Shown here: positions 1-7,927 of the stretch, in pieces
Layout of the letters: every line of letters starts with the position of its first letter
Position numbering within the stretch: the first letter of the stretch is position 1
NCBI RefSeq assembly: GCF_014490665.1
Contig: NZ_CP061038.1
Span: forward strand, 682,001-746,000
Direction of reading: 5' to 3'
Origin: Sphingomonas alpina
Lineage (GTDB): Bacteria; Pseudomonadota; Alphaproteobacteria; Sphingomonadales; Sphingomonadaceae
Length of the DNA stretch: 64,000 nucleotides
The notes under the pieces: model-generated
The model's database searches: none
Told to the model about the DNA's origin: nothing
The model's input: the letters and a program-made list of their open reading frames with translations, nothing else
Translations under genes and position numbers: made by a program

Positions 1-99
1 GGCGAAAGGCCAAGCACCGCTTGCATCCGCGAAAGCGAAGCTCGGTCGCGGGCGCGCGCGGTAGGTCGTAGAGAGGTCGGCACGCAAAGGGAGCTGCTC

Positions 100-732
100 A
101 TGCCGACCACCGCCAGCCTGATTGCCTTTGGTCTCCTCGCACTGGGCATGGCGCTGACGCCGGGGCCGAACATGATCTATCTGATCTCGCGTTCGATCGG
201 CCAGGGTCCCAAGGCGGGCTTCATCTCGCTTGGCGGCGTGGCGCTCGGTTTCCTGTTCTACATGCTGTGCGCGGCCTTCGGCATCACTGCGTTCATGATG
301 GCAGTGCCCTTCGCCTATGATGCATTGCGGATCGGCGGCGCGGTCTACCTCCTCTATCTCGCCTGGCAGGCGATCAAGCCGGGCGGCCGGTCGCCCTTCC
401 AGGTGCGCGACCTGCCGGTCGATGGCCCGCGCCGCCTGTTCGCGATGGGCTTCGTCACTAACCTTCTGAATCCGAAGATCGCGGTGATGTATCTCTCGCT
501 GCTGCCGCAGTTCATCGACCCGCACCGCGGCAGCGTGCTGGTTCAGTCGCTGGTGCTGGGCTCGGTGCAGATCGTGGCGAGCGTCAGCGTCAATGCGATG
601 GTCGCGGTGATGGCCGGATCGATCGCCACCTTCCTTGCCGGCCGGCCGCGCTGGGCGACGATCCAGCGCTGGATCATGGCGACCATGCTCGGCGGGTTGG
701 CGGTGCGCATGGCGACCGAAGCGCGGCGGTAG
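100..732 (+). CDS. LysE/RhtB family amino-acid exporter
   Basis: This 210-residue protein is an inner-membrane exporter of the LysE/RhtB superfamily, whose members export amino acids or similar small metabolites. Length fits the family, and hydrophobic segments cover most of the chain (about six predicted). The N-terminal family signature is visible as a TPGPN core near residues 21-25, followed by a glycine-rich helix. A second conserved block with NLLNPKIAVMYLSLLPQF lies near residues 120-137. The ATG start is preceded by GGGAG at seven bases. The substrate cannot be told from sequence. It reads in the same direction as the small lipoprotein gene downstream, 67 bases away. Confidence 0.9.
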   Translation: MPTTASLIAFGLLALGMALTPGPNMIYLISRSIGQGPKAGFISLGGVALGFLFYMLCAAFGITAFMMAVPFAYDALRIGGAVYLLYLAWQAIKPGGRSPFQVRDLPVDGPRRLFAMGFVTNLLNPKIAVMYLSLLPQFIDPHRGSVLVQSLVLGSVQIVASVSVNAMVAVMAGSIATFLAGRPRWATIQRWIMATMLGGLAVRMATEARR

Positions 733-799
733 GGAATCACTGTTCTTGCCATTCCGATCGTCATGATATGATATCGCCCCGACAACGGGGAGGATCATC

Positions 800-1210
800 A
801 TGAAGAGTCATCTTGCGGCGATTGGCATGCTCATGTGCCTCGCCGGGTGTTCGAAGACCGAAGAAGCGACTGGCGAAGCGCAACATCAAGGGCGCTATGT
901 CGGGATTGGCATTTACAGCCCGAGCAAGCTCTGGGCGCTGCTGAAACCTGCCAACCCGTCCAAGGACAAGGCGGCTGCGACGCTCGAGGACGATAGCCAT
1001 GTCATCGTGGTGGTCGACAGCAAGACGGGCGAAGTGCGTCAGTGCGGCAATCTTTCGGGCTATTGTGTCCGGATGAATCCATGGGGCGGATCCGCACCTG
1101 TCGCGCCGGCCAGCCTGACCAAGCATGCGGCCGATCTGGCGGGCGAAGAGGCGGCCAGGGAGACGACCACGGTCAGCAATGCCGCCGACCCGATGCCCAA
1201 CGCTCGCTGA
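800..1210 (+). CDS. small predicted lipoprotein, function unknown
   Basis: The 136-residue product begins with a short lipoprotein signal peptide ending in the lipobox LAGC, so Cys17 would be lipidated. I recognise no domain. The mature part has a hydrophobic-aromatic stretch (about residues 32-50), a beta-like segment rich in Val (66-73) and a Cys pair, C82 and C89, that could form a disulfide in the periplasm. The tail is Ala/Thr-rich and probably disordered. A GGGAGG-type ribosome site lies just before the ATG. It sits 45 bases before ubiA, which gives no functional hint. Confidence 0.7.
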   Translation: MKSHLAAIGMLMCLAGCSKTEEATGEAQHQGRYVGIGIYSPSKLWALLKPANPSKDKAAATLEDDSHVIVVVDSKTGEVRQCGNLSGYCVRMNPWGGSAPVAPASLTKHAADLAGEEAARETTTVSNAADPMPNAR

Positions 1211-1255
1211 TCGGAAGCCTGTTGCCGATCGCGGCGCATGGTCTAGACACGCCGC

Positions 1256-2173
1256 ATGTCGCCCGCCGAAATCACGCCTGACACCGAACATCGCGGCCTG
1301 GTCGGTGCACTGCCCGCCGTGCTTCGCCCCTTTGCGCTGCTTGCGCGGTTCGATCGGCCGATCGGCTGGTGGCTGCTGTTCTGGCCCGGCGCCTGGGCGG
1401 TCGCGCTGTCCGGCGGAGCGATCGAGCGCTGGGACCTGATCGCGTGGCTGCTGCTCGGCGCGATCGCGATGCGTGGCGCGGGGTGCGTCTATAACGACAT
1501 CGTCGATCGCGATCTCGACAAGCAGGTCGCCCGCACGCGCAGCCGGCCGCTGGCGAGCGGTGCGGTGTCGCTCAAGGCGGCCTGGGCCTGGCTCGTACTG
1601 CTGTGCCTGATCGGGCTCGGGGTGCTGGTGCAGTTGCGCCCCTACGCCGCCGTGGTTGCGCTGCTCAGTCTCGCACCGGTCGCCGCCTATCCGTTCATGA
1701 AGCGCATCACCTGGTGGCCCCAGGCGTGGCTCGGTATCGTGTTCTCCTGGGCAGCGCTGGTCGGGTGGAGCCAGATCGCCGGTACGCTGACCGTGGCGGG
1801 CCTGCTGCTCTATGCCGGGTCGATCGCCTGGGTGATCGGGTATGACACGATCTATGCGCTGCAGGACCGTGAGGATGACGCGTTGATCGGCGTGCGCTCC
1901 TCCGCTTTGCGCATGGGTACGAAGGTGCGGCCCGGTGTCGCAGGCTTCTATGCGGCGGCGCTGGCGTTGTGGGGCGGGGCGATCTGGTTGATCCGGCCCG
2001 ACCCGATCGCACTTGCCGCATTGCTGCCGGTCGCGCTGCACTTCATCTGGCAGATCACGACGCTCGATCCCGCCGATGGTGCGGGCGCGTTGCACCGGTT
2101 CCGGAGCAACCGATTTGCCGGGTTGCTGATGTTCGGCGCCTGCTTCGTGGTCGGGACGACATCGACGCTGTGA
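1256..2173 (+). CDS. ubiA: 4-hydroxybenzoate polyprenyltransferase UbiA
   Basis: UbiA prenylates 4-hydroxybenzoate, the first membrane-bound step of ubiquinone synthesis. The 305-residue protein is polytopic. It carries the first Asp-rich motif as NDIVDRDLD (residues 80-88), followed by the conserved RTRSRPLASG, and the second as YDTIYALQDREDD (about 196-208). Both motifs bind Mg-diphosphate of the prenyl donor. Length and motif spacing match bacterial UbiA rather than heme O or chlorophyll synthases. The ATG start agrees with the usual short hydrophilic N-terminus. The gene appears to be monocistronic and is followed by a dispersed palindrome. Confidence 0.95.
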   Translation: MSPAEITPDTEHRGLVGALPAVLRPFALLARFDRPIGWWLLFWPGAWAVALSGGAIERWDLIAWLLLGAIAMRGAGCVYNDIVDRDLDKQVARTRSRPLASGAVSLKAAWAWLVLLCLIGLGVLVQLRPYAAVVALLSLAPVAAYPFMKRITWWPQAWLGIVFSWAALVGWSQIAGTLTVAGLLLYAGSIAWVIGYDTIYALQDREDDALIGVRSSALRMGTKVRPGVAGFYAAALALWGGAIWLIRPDPIALAALLPVALHFIWQITTLDPADGAGALHRFRSNRFAGLLMFGACFVVGTTSTL

Positions 2174-2215
2174 GCGGCTGTCAGGGCGTCATCGGCTTAG
2201 GTGGAATCACCTTCC

Positions 2216-2329
2216 CCGTTCGTGCCGAGCTTGTCGAGGCATCGTTCTTCTTCTCCCGCGTTGGAAAGAGAAGAACGGCCTTCGACAAGCTCAGGGCGAA
2301 CGGAAGGGAGTGGATCAACTCAACTCGAA
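2216..2329. repeat. dispersed palindromic (REP-like) element, copy 1
   Basis: Arms beginning CCGTTCGTGCCGAGCTTGTC (2216) and ending at CGAACGG (2303) form a long imperfect inverted repeat; the inner part also pairs (GTTCTTC with GAAGAAC). A second copy lies at 11149-11236. Both copies are followed by the same ATCAACTCAACTCGAA tail and then directly by the 3' end of a minus-strand gene. It fills most of the spacer between ubiA and the GFA gene and may act as a bidirectional terminator or mRNA end structure. Confidence 0.8.
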
Positions 2330-2335
2330 ATCGCT

Positions 2336-2686
2336 CTAAAAGCTCGCGCCGTCGATCTTCTTCAGTGTCAGGCCATCGAGGTCGATCGAGGGCACGCAAC
2401 GCAAGTTGATCGCCGCCATGCGCGCGCCGCCGGGGCCGACACCGGTCGCGAAGGGCTGGCACCCGCAAGTCTCGCAGAAACGGTGTTCGATCTTGTGCTT
2501 GTTGAACAGCCATTCGGTGGTCGCTTCTTCACCGGAAGTGACGCGGAACTGGTCGATCGGGACGAAGTCGAGCAGTAGGCCCTTGCGGCGGCAATGCGAG
2601 CAGTTGCAGCTCATCGCGGCGGTCGGCGCATCGCCCTCGACTTCGAACGCCACTGCGCCGCAATGGCAGCTGCCGGTATAGCTCAT
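2336..2686 (-). CDS. GFA family (CENP-V/GFA domain) protein
   Basis: The 116-residue product belongs to the glutathione-dependent formaldehyde-activating enzyme-like (GFA/CENP-V) fold, a small zinc-binding beta domain. The zinc ligands are visible: CHC near residues 7-9, CNCSHC near 27-32 and CETC near 71-74. The start chosen is the Met of MSYTGSCHCG, because family members begin right there; an in-frame Met 16 codons earlier would add an unlikely leader. The biochemical role of most GFA paralogues is unproven. A second GFA gene lies at 37849. Confidence 0.85.
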   Translation of the reverse strand: MSYTGSCHCGAVAFEVEGDAPTAAMSCNCSHCRRKGLLLDFVPIDQFRVTSGEEATTEWLFNKHKIEHRFCETCGCQPFATGVGPGGARMAAINLRCVPSIDLDGLTLKKIDGASF

Positions 2687-2847
2687 GTCCTGCTCCTGTC
2701 GTTCCTGTTGTGTTCTGACGGCTAGCGACTCCATCGTGATCGGTCAACGGCAGACCCGGATCATATCGACGGTGCAAGCCGAAGGAAGGGGCCTGCCGCG
2801 CGCGCGTCATGGTTGCGCCGGGGCTTCCCTCAACCTAAGTCCGCTCG

Positions 2848-4194
2848 ATGCTGACCACCGACCAGGCGCGCGACCGCGCCGCTGATATCGTCACCCGCGC
2901 CAAAGCCGCCGGAGCCGACGCCGCTGACGCCGTCTATGCCGCCGATACCGCGCTTGACGTTTCCGTGCGCCTTGGCGCGCTGGAGGATGTCGGGCGGTCG
3001 GAAAGCGCCGAACTCGGCTTGCGGGTCTTTGTCGGCAAGCGCTCGGCCAGCGTCTCGACCTCGGATCTCTCCGCCGATGCCCTGACGGCATTGGTCGATC
3101 GCGCCGTCGCCATGGCGCGCGAAGCCCCGGAAGATGCCTGGGCCGGGCTTGCGCCGGAGGACCGGCTGATGCGCGGCAATGCGCCGCAGCTCGACCTCGA
3201 CGATGGCGGCGAGGTCGCGCCCGCCGATCTCAAGGCTGCCGCGCTGGCCGCCGAAGATGCGGCGCGTGCCGTGTCGGGCGTCACCAACAGCGAAGGCGGC
3301 GGCGCCAGCGCCTCGCGCTCGATCTGGGCGCTCGCCACCAGCCAAGGCTTCGCTGCATCCTATGCCGCGACCGGCTATGGCATCTCGGCCAGCGTGCTGG
3401 CGGGCGAGGGCGGGGCGATGGTCCGCGACTATGCCCATCACGGCGCGCGCCATCGCTCGGGCCTGGAGGATGCAACGACCGTCGGCACCCGCGCCGGCGA
3501 ACGCACCGTCGCCCGCGCCAATCCGGCGACGGTCAAGAGCGGCGCGATGCCGGTGGTGTTCGATCCGCGGATCGGCTCTTCGATGCTCGGCCATCTTATC
3601 GGCGCGATCTCGGGTCAGGCGATCACGCGCAAGACCAGCTTCCTGCTCGATTCGCTCGGCACGCGCATCTTTGCCGAAGGAGTGACGATCGCCGATGATC
3701 CGCATCGCCCGCACGGCTTGCGCTCGCGGCCGTTCGACGGCGAAGGCCTGCCGGTATCGCCGACCGAGTTCGTCTCCAACGGCATGCTCGAAACCTGGCT
3801 GCTCGACAGCGCCTCGGCGCGCCAGCTCGGGCTTGAGCCGACCGGCCATGCCGCGCGCGGTGTCGGCGGCAACCCCGGGGTTGCGACCAGCAACCTGTTC
3901 ATGGCCGCGGGCAAGATCCCGCCCGAGACGCTGATTGCCGACGTGGCGCACGGCATCTACATCACCGAGTTGATCGGCATGGGCGTCAACGGCGTGACCG
4001 GCGATTACAGCCGCGGCGCAGCCGGTTTCCTCATTGAGAATGGCGAGATTGCCGGACCGGTTGCGGAATTCACCATTGCTGGCAATCTGAAGGACATGTT
4101 CCTCAACCTGACGCCGGCCAATGATCTCGAATTCCGCTATGGCAGCAATGTGCCGACCTTGCGCATCGACGGCATGACGGTGGCCGGTGCCTGA
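2848..4194 (+). CDS. pmbA: TldD/PmbA family metalloprotease-like protein (PmbA)
   Basis: The 448-residue protein aligns by eye with PmbA/TldE. It opens with a helical N-terminal domain and carries the C-terminal conserved blocks GNPGVATSNLF and GMGVNGVTGDYSRGAAGFLIENGEI (about residues 345-400). In enteric bacteria TldD and TldE form a complex that degrades unfolded or leader peptides, and TldE itself lacks the HExxxH catalytic motif. I see no such motif here, which supports PmbA/TldE over TldD. No tldD is in the window. The stop overlaps the GTG of the next gene by eight bases, so the two are probably cotranslated. Confidence 0.9.
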   Translation: MLTTDQARDRAADIVTRAKAAGADAADAVYAADTALDVSVRLGALEDVGRSESAELGLRVFVGKRSASVSTSDLSADALTALVDRAVAMAREAPEDAWAGLAPEDRLMRGNAPQLDLDDGGEVAPADLKAAALAAEDAARAVSGVTNSEGGGASASRSIWALATSQGFAASYAATGYGISASVLAGEGGAMVRDYAHHGARHRSGLEDATTVGTRAGERTVARANPATVKSGAMPVVFDPRIGSSMLGHLIGAISGQAITRKTSFLLDSLGTRIFAEGVTIADDPHRPHGLRSRPFDGEGLPVSPTEFVSNGMLETWLLDSASARQLGLEPTGHAARGVGGNPGVATSNLFMAAGKIPPETLIADVAHGIYITELIGMGVNGVTGDYSRGAAGFLIENGEIAGPVAEFTIAGNLKDMFLNLTPANDLEFRYGSNVPTLRIDGMTVAGA

Positions 4195-4978
4195 GGCGCC
4201 CGATTTCGATATTTTGGCCGACACGATTGCGGCGATCGCGGCGGAGGCCGGCGCCTTTGCCTTCGCCAAATGGCGCACCGACTTCAAGCAATGGGAAAAG
4301 GCGCCCGGCAACCCGGTGTGCGAGGTCGATCTCGAGGTCAATATACTGGTGCGCCAGCGGCTCGAGGCATTGCTGCCCGAGGCCGGCTGGCTGTCGGAGG
4401 AAACGGTCGACAACCAGGATCGCCTGGCATGCGCGCGGCTGTGGGTGGTCGATCCGATCGACGGCACGCGCGACTATGTCCGCGGCCGGCCCGGCTGGGC
4501 AGTGTCGATCGCGCTGATCGAGAATGGCCAGCCGGTGATCGGGGTGCTCGACGCACCGGCACGCGGCGAAGTGTGGCGCGCCGAGGCGGGCAAGGGTGCG
4601 ACCCTCAATGGCGCACCCGTCCATGCCGGCAATCGCGCCGACTTTCCCGGCTCGCGCGTGCCGACCGACACGTTGCCCAGGATCGACAGCGATCTGGTCG
4701 CGGTCGACAAGCCCAATTCGATCGCGCTGCGCATCGCGATGGTCGCCGCCGACCAGGCCGATCTCGTTGCGACGCTGCGCTGGGGCAATGAATGGGACGT
4801 TGCGGCGGCAGTGCTGATCGCGGCCGAGGCAGGCGCCACGGTCAGCGACGCGCTGGGGCAGAAGCTCAAATTCAACACGCCGAGCGCGCAGGCCTTTGGC
4901 GTGCTCGCAACGACGCCGGGGATCCATGCCGCGGCGGTCGAGCGGCTGAGCGAACGGGCCAAAGCGCTGTCGAAATAG
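4187..4978 (+). CDS. inositol monophosphatase family, CysQ-like 3'(2'),5'-bisphosphate nucleotidase
   Basis: The 263-residue enzyme shows the lithium-sensitive phosphatase signature: WLSEE (residues 68-72), DPIDGTRDYVRG (89-100) and, near the C-terminus, WDVAAAVLIAAEAGA. These Asp/Glu residues bind Mg ions that hydrolyse a small phosphate ester. CysQ-type enzymes remove PAP made during sulfate assimilation; inositol-phosphate specificity is the alternative. It starts at GTG inside the end of pmbA. The pmbA-phosphatase pairing seems familiar from sphingomonads, but this is not checked. Confidence 0.85.
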   Translation: MPEAPDFDILADTIAAIAAEAGAFAFAKWRTDFKQWEKAPGNPVCEVDLEVNILVRQRLEALLPEAGWLSEETVDNQDRLACARLWVVDPIDGTRDYVRGRPGWAVSIALIENGQPVIGVLDAPARGEVWRAEAGKGATLNGAPVHAGNRADFPGSRVPTDTLPRIDSDLVAVDKPNSIALRIAMVAADQADLVATLRWGNEWDVAAAVLIAAEAGATVSDALGQKLKFNTPSAQAFGVLATTPGIHAAAVERLSERAKALSK

Positions 4979-4990
4979 CGCCGCCCCAAC

Positions 4991-6484
4991 TCATCCCGGC
5001 AGGATGAACGGCGGATAGCGCAGCGCGGACACGCAGCCCGTATCGAGCCCTTTGGCGGTACCGGCGGCATAGAAGCTGGTCGATAGCGCGACCGTGCAGT
5101 CATTATAGGGCGTATGTCCGGCCGGCAGGACGACATGAATGCCATTGGGAAAAGAGCGCAGCATCAGATCGCCCCAGGCCGGCGGCGTCACCGGGTCCAC
5201 CTCACCCGAAATGATCAGGACCGGGACGTTCGATATGACCGGCGCATAATAGTCCTGCGGAACAGGCGGTTTGGGCCAGACCGCGCATGCCGCCATCTGA
5301 CTCCTGACCCGCTGGTCACCGATAAAGCTTCCCCTGGTCGCGCGCGCGACCTCCTCCGGCCGGATGCGCCGCACATCCTCGGCGCAGGTAAAGGAGAGGA
5401 GCAGGCCAGTGCGAATGCTTTTGGCAAGGCCGCGGCTGCTCTGCATGGCCGCTTCGGCGAACGGTGCCAGATTCCCCGCCCTGGCGTCCTGGAGCAGGCG
5501 CGGCACCCGCCGGCCCGCCTCCGCCGAATAGAGCATGACGCGAAGCGCATCGGCGAAACCGGACGCGGAGAGGCTGATCTGCAAGGGCGCGCGGGTGACC
5601 GGATGCTGGATCACCACGCGTTCGGGCCTGGTGCGGAGCCGGCGCAGGACGGTGCGGAGATCGTCGCCAATGTGGGGATAGGCGGCATGACAGGGGGCGT
5701 CGTCGGCGCATTGCCGGACCAGGAGATCGAAGGCACGCTGTGCGGCAGCCGCGTGATAGAGCGGCGCACGATTTTCCACCGGCACCGAACCGTTCAGCAC
5801 GGCGGCATGAACATGGCCACCGAACATATGAATGTAGATCAGCGCTGCGCGCGTGCCATAGGATCCGCTGTCGATGTTGATCTTGTCATAGCCCATCGCC
5901 TGCCGGAGATCGTCCAGATCGCGCATCGCGGCCATGGTGGTATATTGCATGAGATCGGCATGCCGCTGAAGCGCGTCACGGCACGCAGCGAAGCCGGCCC
6001 CCGCCGCCAGAAAGGGCTCGAGATAGGCTTCCGGCCTCTCGTCCGATCCACCAGGACAGTCGAGCGCATGCCCCTCGCCGGTGCCGCGCACATCCATGAA
6101 GACCAGATCATGGTCTGCGAACTCTCCCTCCTTGTAGTCGGAAACGAGCTCGGTCGCGGCCTGGCCGGGGCCGCCGCCGAGCACGAAGACCGGTTCCCGG
6201 GGCTTGCCCGAGCTGGCCGGCAGCACGATCACCCGCAATGGCAGCGTTCGTCCCTCCGCTTGCCGGTTTTCCGGCACGGTGAAGATGCCGCATTTCGCGT
6301 TCCGCCCTGGATCGCCGGTCGTTTTCGTGTCGCTGGGCTGCGGGACGCGGCACGGTACGAGTGACAGTCCGGCCGCCCGATCGGCCGTCGCCGGCGATCG
6401 AGAGAATTTGGCGGAAGCCGGCGACGACGCCACCGTGGCGCAACTCAGCAAAAGCACCAGCAAGCTCGACCAGGATTGCCGCAT
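4991..6484 (-). CDS. secreted alpha/beta hydrolase, S33/TAP-like
   Basis: From the Met chosen (GGGAGG seven bases upstream) the product is 497 residues with a Sec signal peptide (about 1-25). It resembles tripeptidyl-aminopeptidase-like S33 hydrolases: GGGPGQ oxyanion segment (103-108), DVRGTGEG (131-138), a nucleophile elbow S206-G-S208-Y-G, and a C-terminal TAP-like part with candidate Asp430 (SGEVDPVTPP) and His457 (PAGHTPY). The first elbow Gly is replaced by Ser. A longer in-frame reading with no stop runs upstream to 6895, but it passes through the AACAGGGAG array and lacks a ribosome site. Substrate is unknown; peptidase or esterase are both possible. Confidence 0.85.
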   Translation of the reverse strand: MRQSWSSLLVLLLSCATVASSPASAKFSRSPATADRAAGLSLVPCRVPQPSDTKTTGDPGRNAKCGIFTVPENRQAEGRTLPLRVIVLPASSGKPREPVFVLGGGPGQAATELVSDYKEGEFADHDLVFMDVRGTGEGHALDCPGGSDERPEAYLEPFLAAGAGFAACRDALQRHADLMQYTTMAAMRDLDDLRQAMGYDKINIDSGSYGTRAALIYIHMFGGHVHAAVLNGSVPVENRAPLYHAAAAQRAFDLLVRQCADDAPCHAAYPHIGDDLRTVLRRLRTRPERVVIQHPVTRAPLQISLSASGFADALRVMLYSAEAGRRVPRLLQDARAGNLAPFAEAAMQSSRGLAKSIRTGLLLSFTCAEDVRRIRPEEVARATRGSFIGDQRVRSQMAACAVWPKPPVPQDYYAPVISNVPVLIISGEVDPVTPPAWGDLMLRSFPNGIHVVLPAGHTPYNDCTVALSTSFYAAGTAKGLDTGCVSALRYPPFILPG

Positions 6485-6523
6485 GTCTCGCCTCCCGTTC
6501 TGCATCACCCGGCACAGCGCGGG

Positions 6524-6731
6524 ATTCTCCCTGTTAAAGCCGGATAACAGGGAGAATAACAGGGAGCGGCATCTTTTTAGCCTGTTTTGCGCCGATTTGT
6601 TGGAGATAATCTCCTTGTATACCAATGCTATGGTGATCATTCTCCCTGTTATTGCAGAACAGGGAGAATGCTGGTCGGAACAGGGAGCGGGTTTGGCCGA
6701 AACAGGGAGTGACACAGCGCGGAACAGGGAG
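6524..6731. repeat. array of AACAGGGAG motifs with two hairpins
   Basis: Eight copies of the nonamer AACAGGGAG occur in about 205 bases: six direct (6546, 6558, 6658, 6679, 6701, 6723) and two inverted (6527-6535, 6642-6650). The inverted copies pair perfectly with neighbours. ATTCTCCCTGTTA (6524-6536) faces its complement at 6545-6557 with an 8-base loop, and CATTCTCCCTGTT (6638-6650) faces 6658-6670 with a 7-base loop. The array lies between the divergent hydrolase and MerR genes, starting 40 bases from the hydrolase start codon. The rest of this 459-base spacer holds only the MerR promoter. Confidence 0.85.
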
Positions 6732-6884
6732 CGGGGAGCTGCCGGTTGCGTAACCTGGTTTCGAGACGCTGGGGTTATGAGATGCTGGCCGTGCATTGGT
6801 GCAGCTTTGGCGTGGATGGGGGTTTTGTTGAATCGAGCGCGGCACCACTGATTCAGATCATGAGCATTGCCGATAATCATCCCG

Positions 6885-6915
6885 TTGACCCTCACGCGAC
6901 GTCAGGGACTATGAC
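6885..6915 (+). promoter_or_regulatory. MerR-type promoter with 19-bp spacer
   Basis: TTGACC (6885-6890) and TATGAC (6910-6915) are separated by exactly 19 bases. The spacer region holds the dyad CCCTCACG-CGA-CGTCAGGG, with one mismatch between arms. Over-long 19-bp spacers with a central dyad are the hallmark of promoters activated by MerR-family proteins. It points at the MerR gene starting at 6944, so autoactivation is expected. Confidence 0.8.
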
Positions 6916-6943
6916 CCGATCCCGCGGAGACGAAGGGTCAAAA

Positions 6944-7714
6944 ATGAAGAGTTATACCGTCAGCCAATTGGCGCGACTGTCCGGCACATCGGTCCGGGCA
7001 TTGCACCATTATGACGAGATCGGTCTTCTGAGGCCCGCGTTCATCGGCAATAATCGCTACCGCTATTATGGCGAGGAGGAGTTGCTGCGACTGCAGCAGA
7101 TCCTCATTCACCGCGAACTCGATATCCCGCTCTCGAAGATCGGCGCGATCCTCGATGCGCGGGATTTCGACCGCCTTGCGGCGCTGCAAAAGCAACGCGA
7201 GCGGCTTGAGGAGCAGGTAGCGCGCTACGCCGATATGGTCAGGACGATCGACCGCACGATCGCCCGATTGAGGGGAGAATGCGCCATGACGGACGCAGAA
7301 CTATATTCGGGCATCGTTTCGCCCGAGAAGCAGGCCGGGTATGAAGCCTGGCTGGTCGAACGCTACGGACCCGGGATAGAGCACGAACTCGAGACGAGCC
7401 GGAAGGCAATGGCGAACCAGACCGAGGCGGAGCGTGCCGCGTCGATGAAGGCGCTCGAAGCGATCGAAACCGCTCTGGCCGATGCGCTGCGGCAGGGCGT
7501 TTCGCCACAAGCGGCGGCGCTCGACCCGCTGATCGAACGCCACCGTGCCTGGGTGACGTCGAGCTGGGGTCGAGAGGCAACGCCGCAGGCCTATGCCGGG
7601 CTTGCCGATGTTTATGAGCATCCCGATTTCCGCCGTCGATACGAAACGATCGAACCGGGGTTCGCCGAGTATCTCATGACGGCGATGCGCAGCTGGGCGG
7701 CGCGGCAGGGGTGA
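6944..7714 (+). CDS. MerR family regulator with TipAS ligand-binding domain
   Basis: The 256-residue regulator has an N-terminal MerR winged helix (residues 4-70; YTVSQLARLSGTSVRALHHYDEIGLL), a dimerising coiled coil (about 75-112) and a C-terminal domain of about 130 residues like TipAS, which binds diverse antibiotics and amphipathic ligands in TipA-type activators. The Met of MKSYTVSQ is chosen because HTH domains start there and the promoter just upstream fits. No Cys cluster is present, so it is not SoxR or a metal sensor. The target beyond itself is not obvious; the next gene is the damaged acyltransferase. A small hairpin, GAATGAC/GTCATTC, spans the stop codon (7713-7731). Confidence 0.88.
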   Translation: MKSYTVSQLARLSGTSVRALHHYDEIGLLRPAFIGNNRYRYYGEEELLRLQQILIHRELDIPLSKIGAILDARDFDRLAALQKQRERLEEQVARYADMVRTIDRTIARLRGECAMTDAELYSGIVSPEKQAGYEAWLVERYGPGIEHELETSRKAMANQTEAERAASMKALEAIETALADALRQGVSPQAAALDPLIERHRAWVTSSWGREATPQAYAGLADVYEHPDFRRRYETIEPGFAEYLMTAMRSWAARQG

Positions 7715-7927
7715 ATGACACCTCGTCATTCGGGGCGCTCAGCGCAATCCGGCACTAGGCAGGCCGTCAGCTTCCGGCGTCCGCGTCGGAAGCGCGAAGG
7801 ATCGGGATGGACGGTTCGCTGATGTTCGACCTCGCGCCGAAACCCCGTCGCCCGAGATGACCGGAGACCGCCGGGCGGGATTGCGTCACTTTCGGGAAAT
7901 CGACAGGGTGTCGGCTCGTGGGGGCAA

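Noticed and set aside
1..99. Tail of an upstream gene or RNA gene at the window edge
   Set aside because: No frame or RNA structure could be supported in these 99 bases.
761..2095. Long open frame on the minus strand opposite the lipoprotein and ubiA genes
   Set aside because: Highly charged, Arg/Gln-rich translation typical of high-GC antisense frames, with no motif; the plus strand has clear UbiA motifs.
2830..4467. 545-codon open frame opposite pmbA
   Set aside because: Antisense shadow of pmbA and the phosphatase gene; low-complexity Arg/Gly/Ala composition.
6485..6895. N-terminal extension of the S33 hydrolase
   Set aside because: The reading stays open upstream but runs through the AACAGGGAG repeats; a signal peptide and good ribosome site support the start at 6484.
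6944..7714. The MerR gene as the SoxR that would bind the soxbox at 52247
   Set aside because: It lacks the C-terminal Cys cluster for a [2Fe-2S] centre and has a TipAS-like domain instead.
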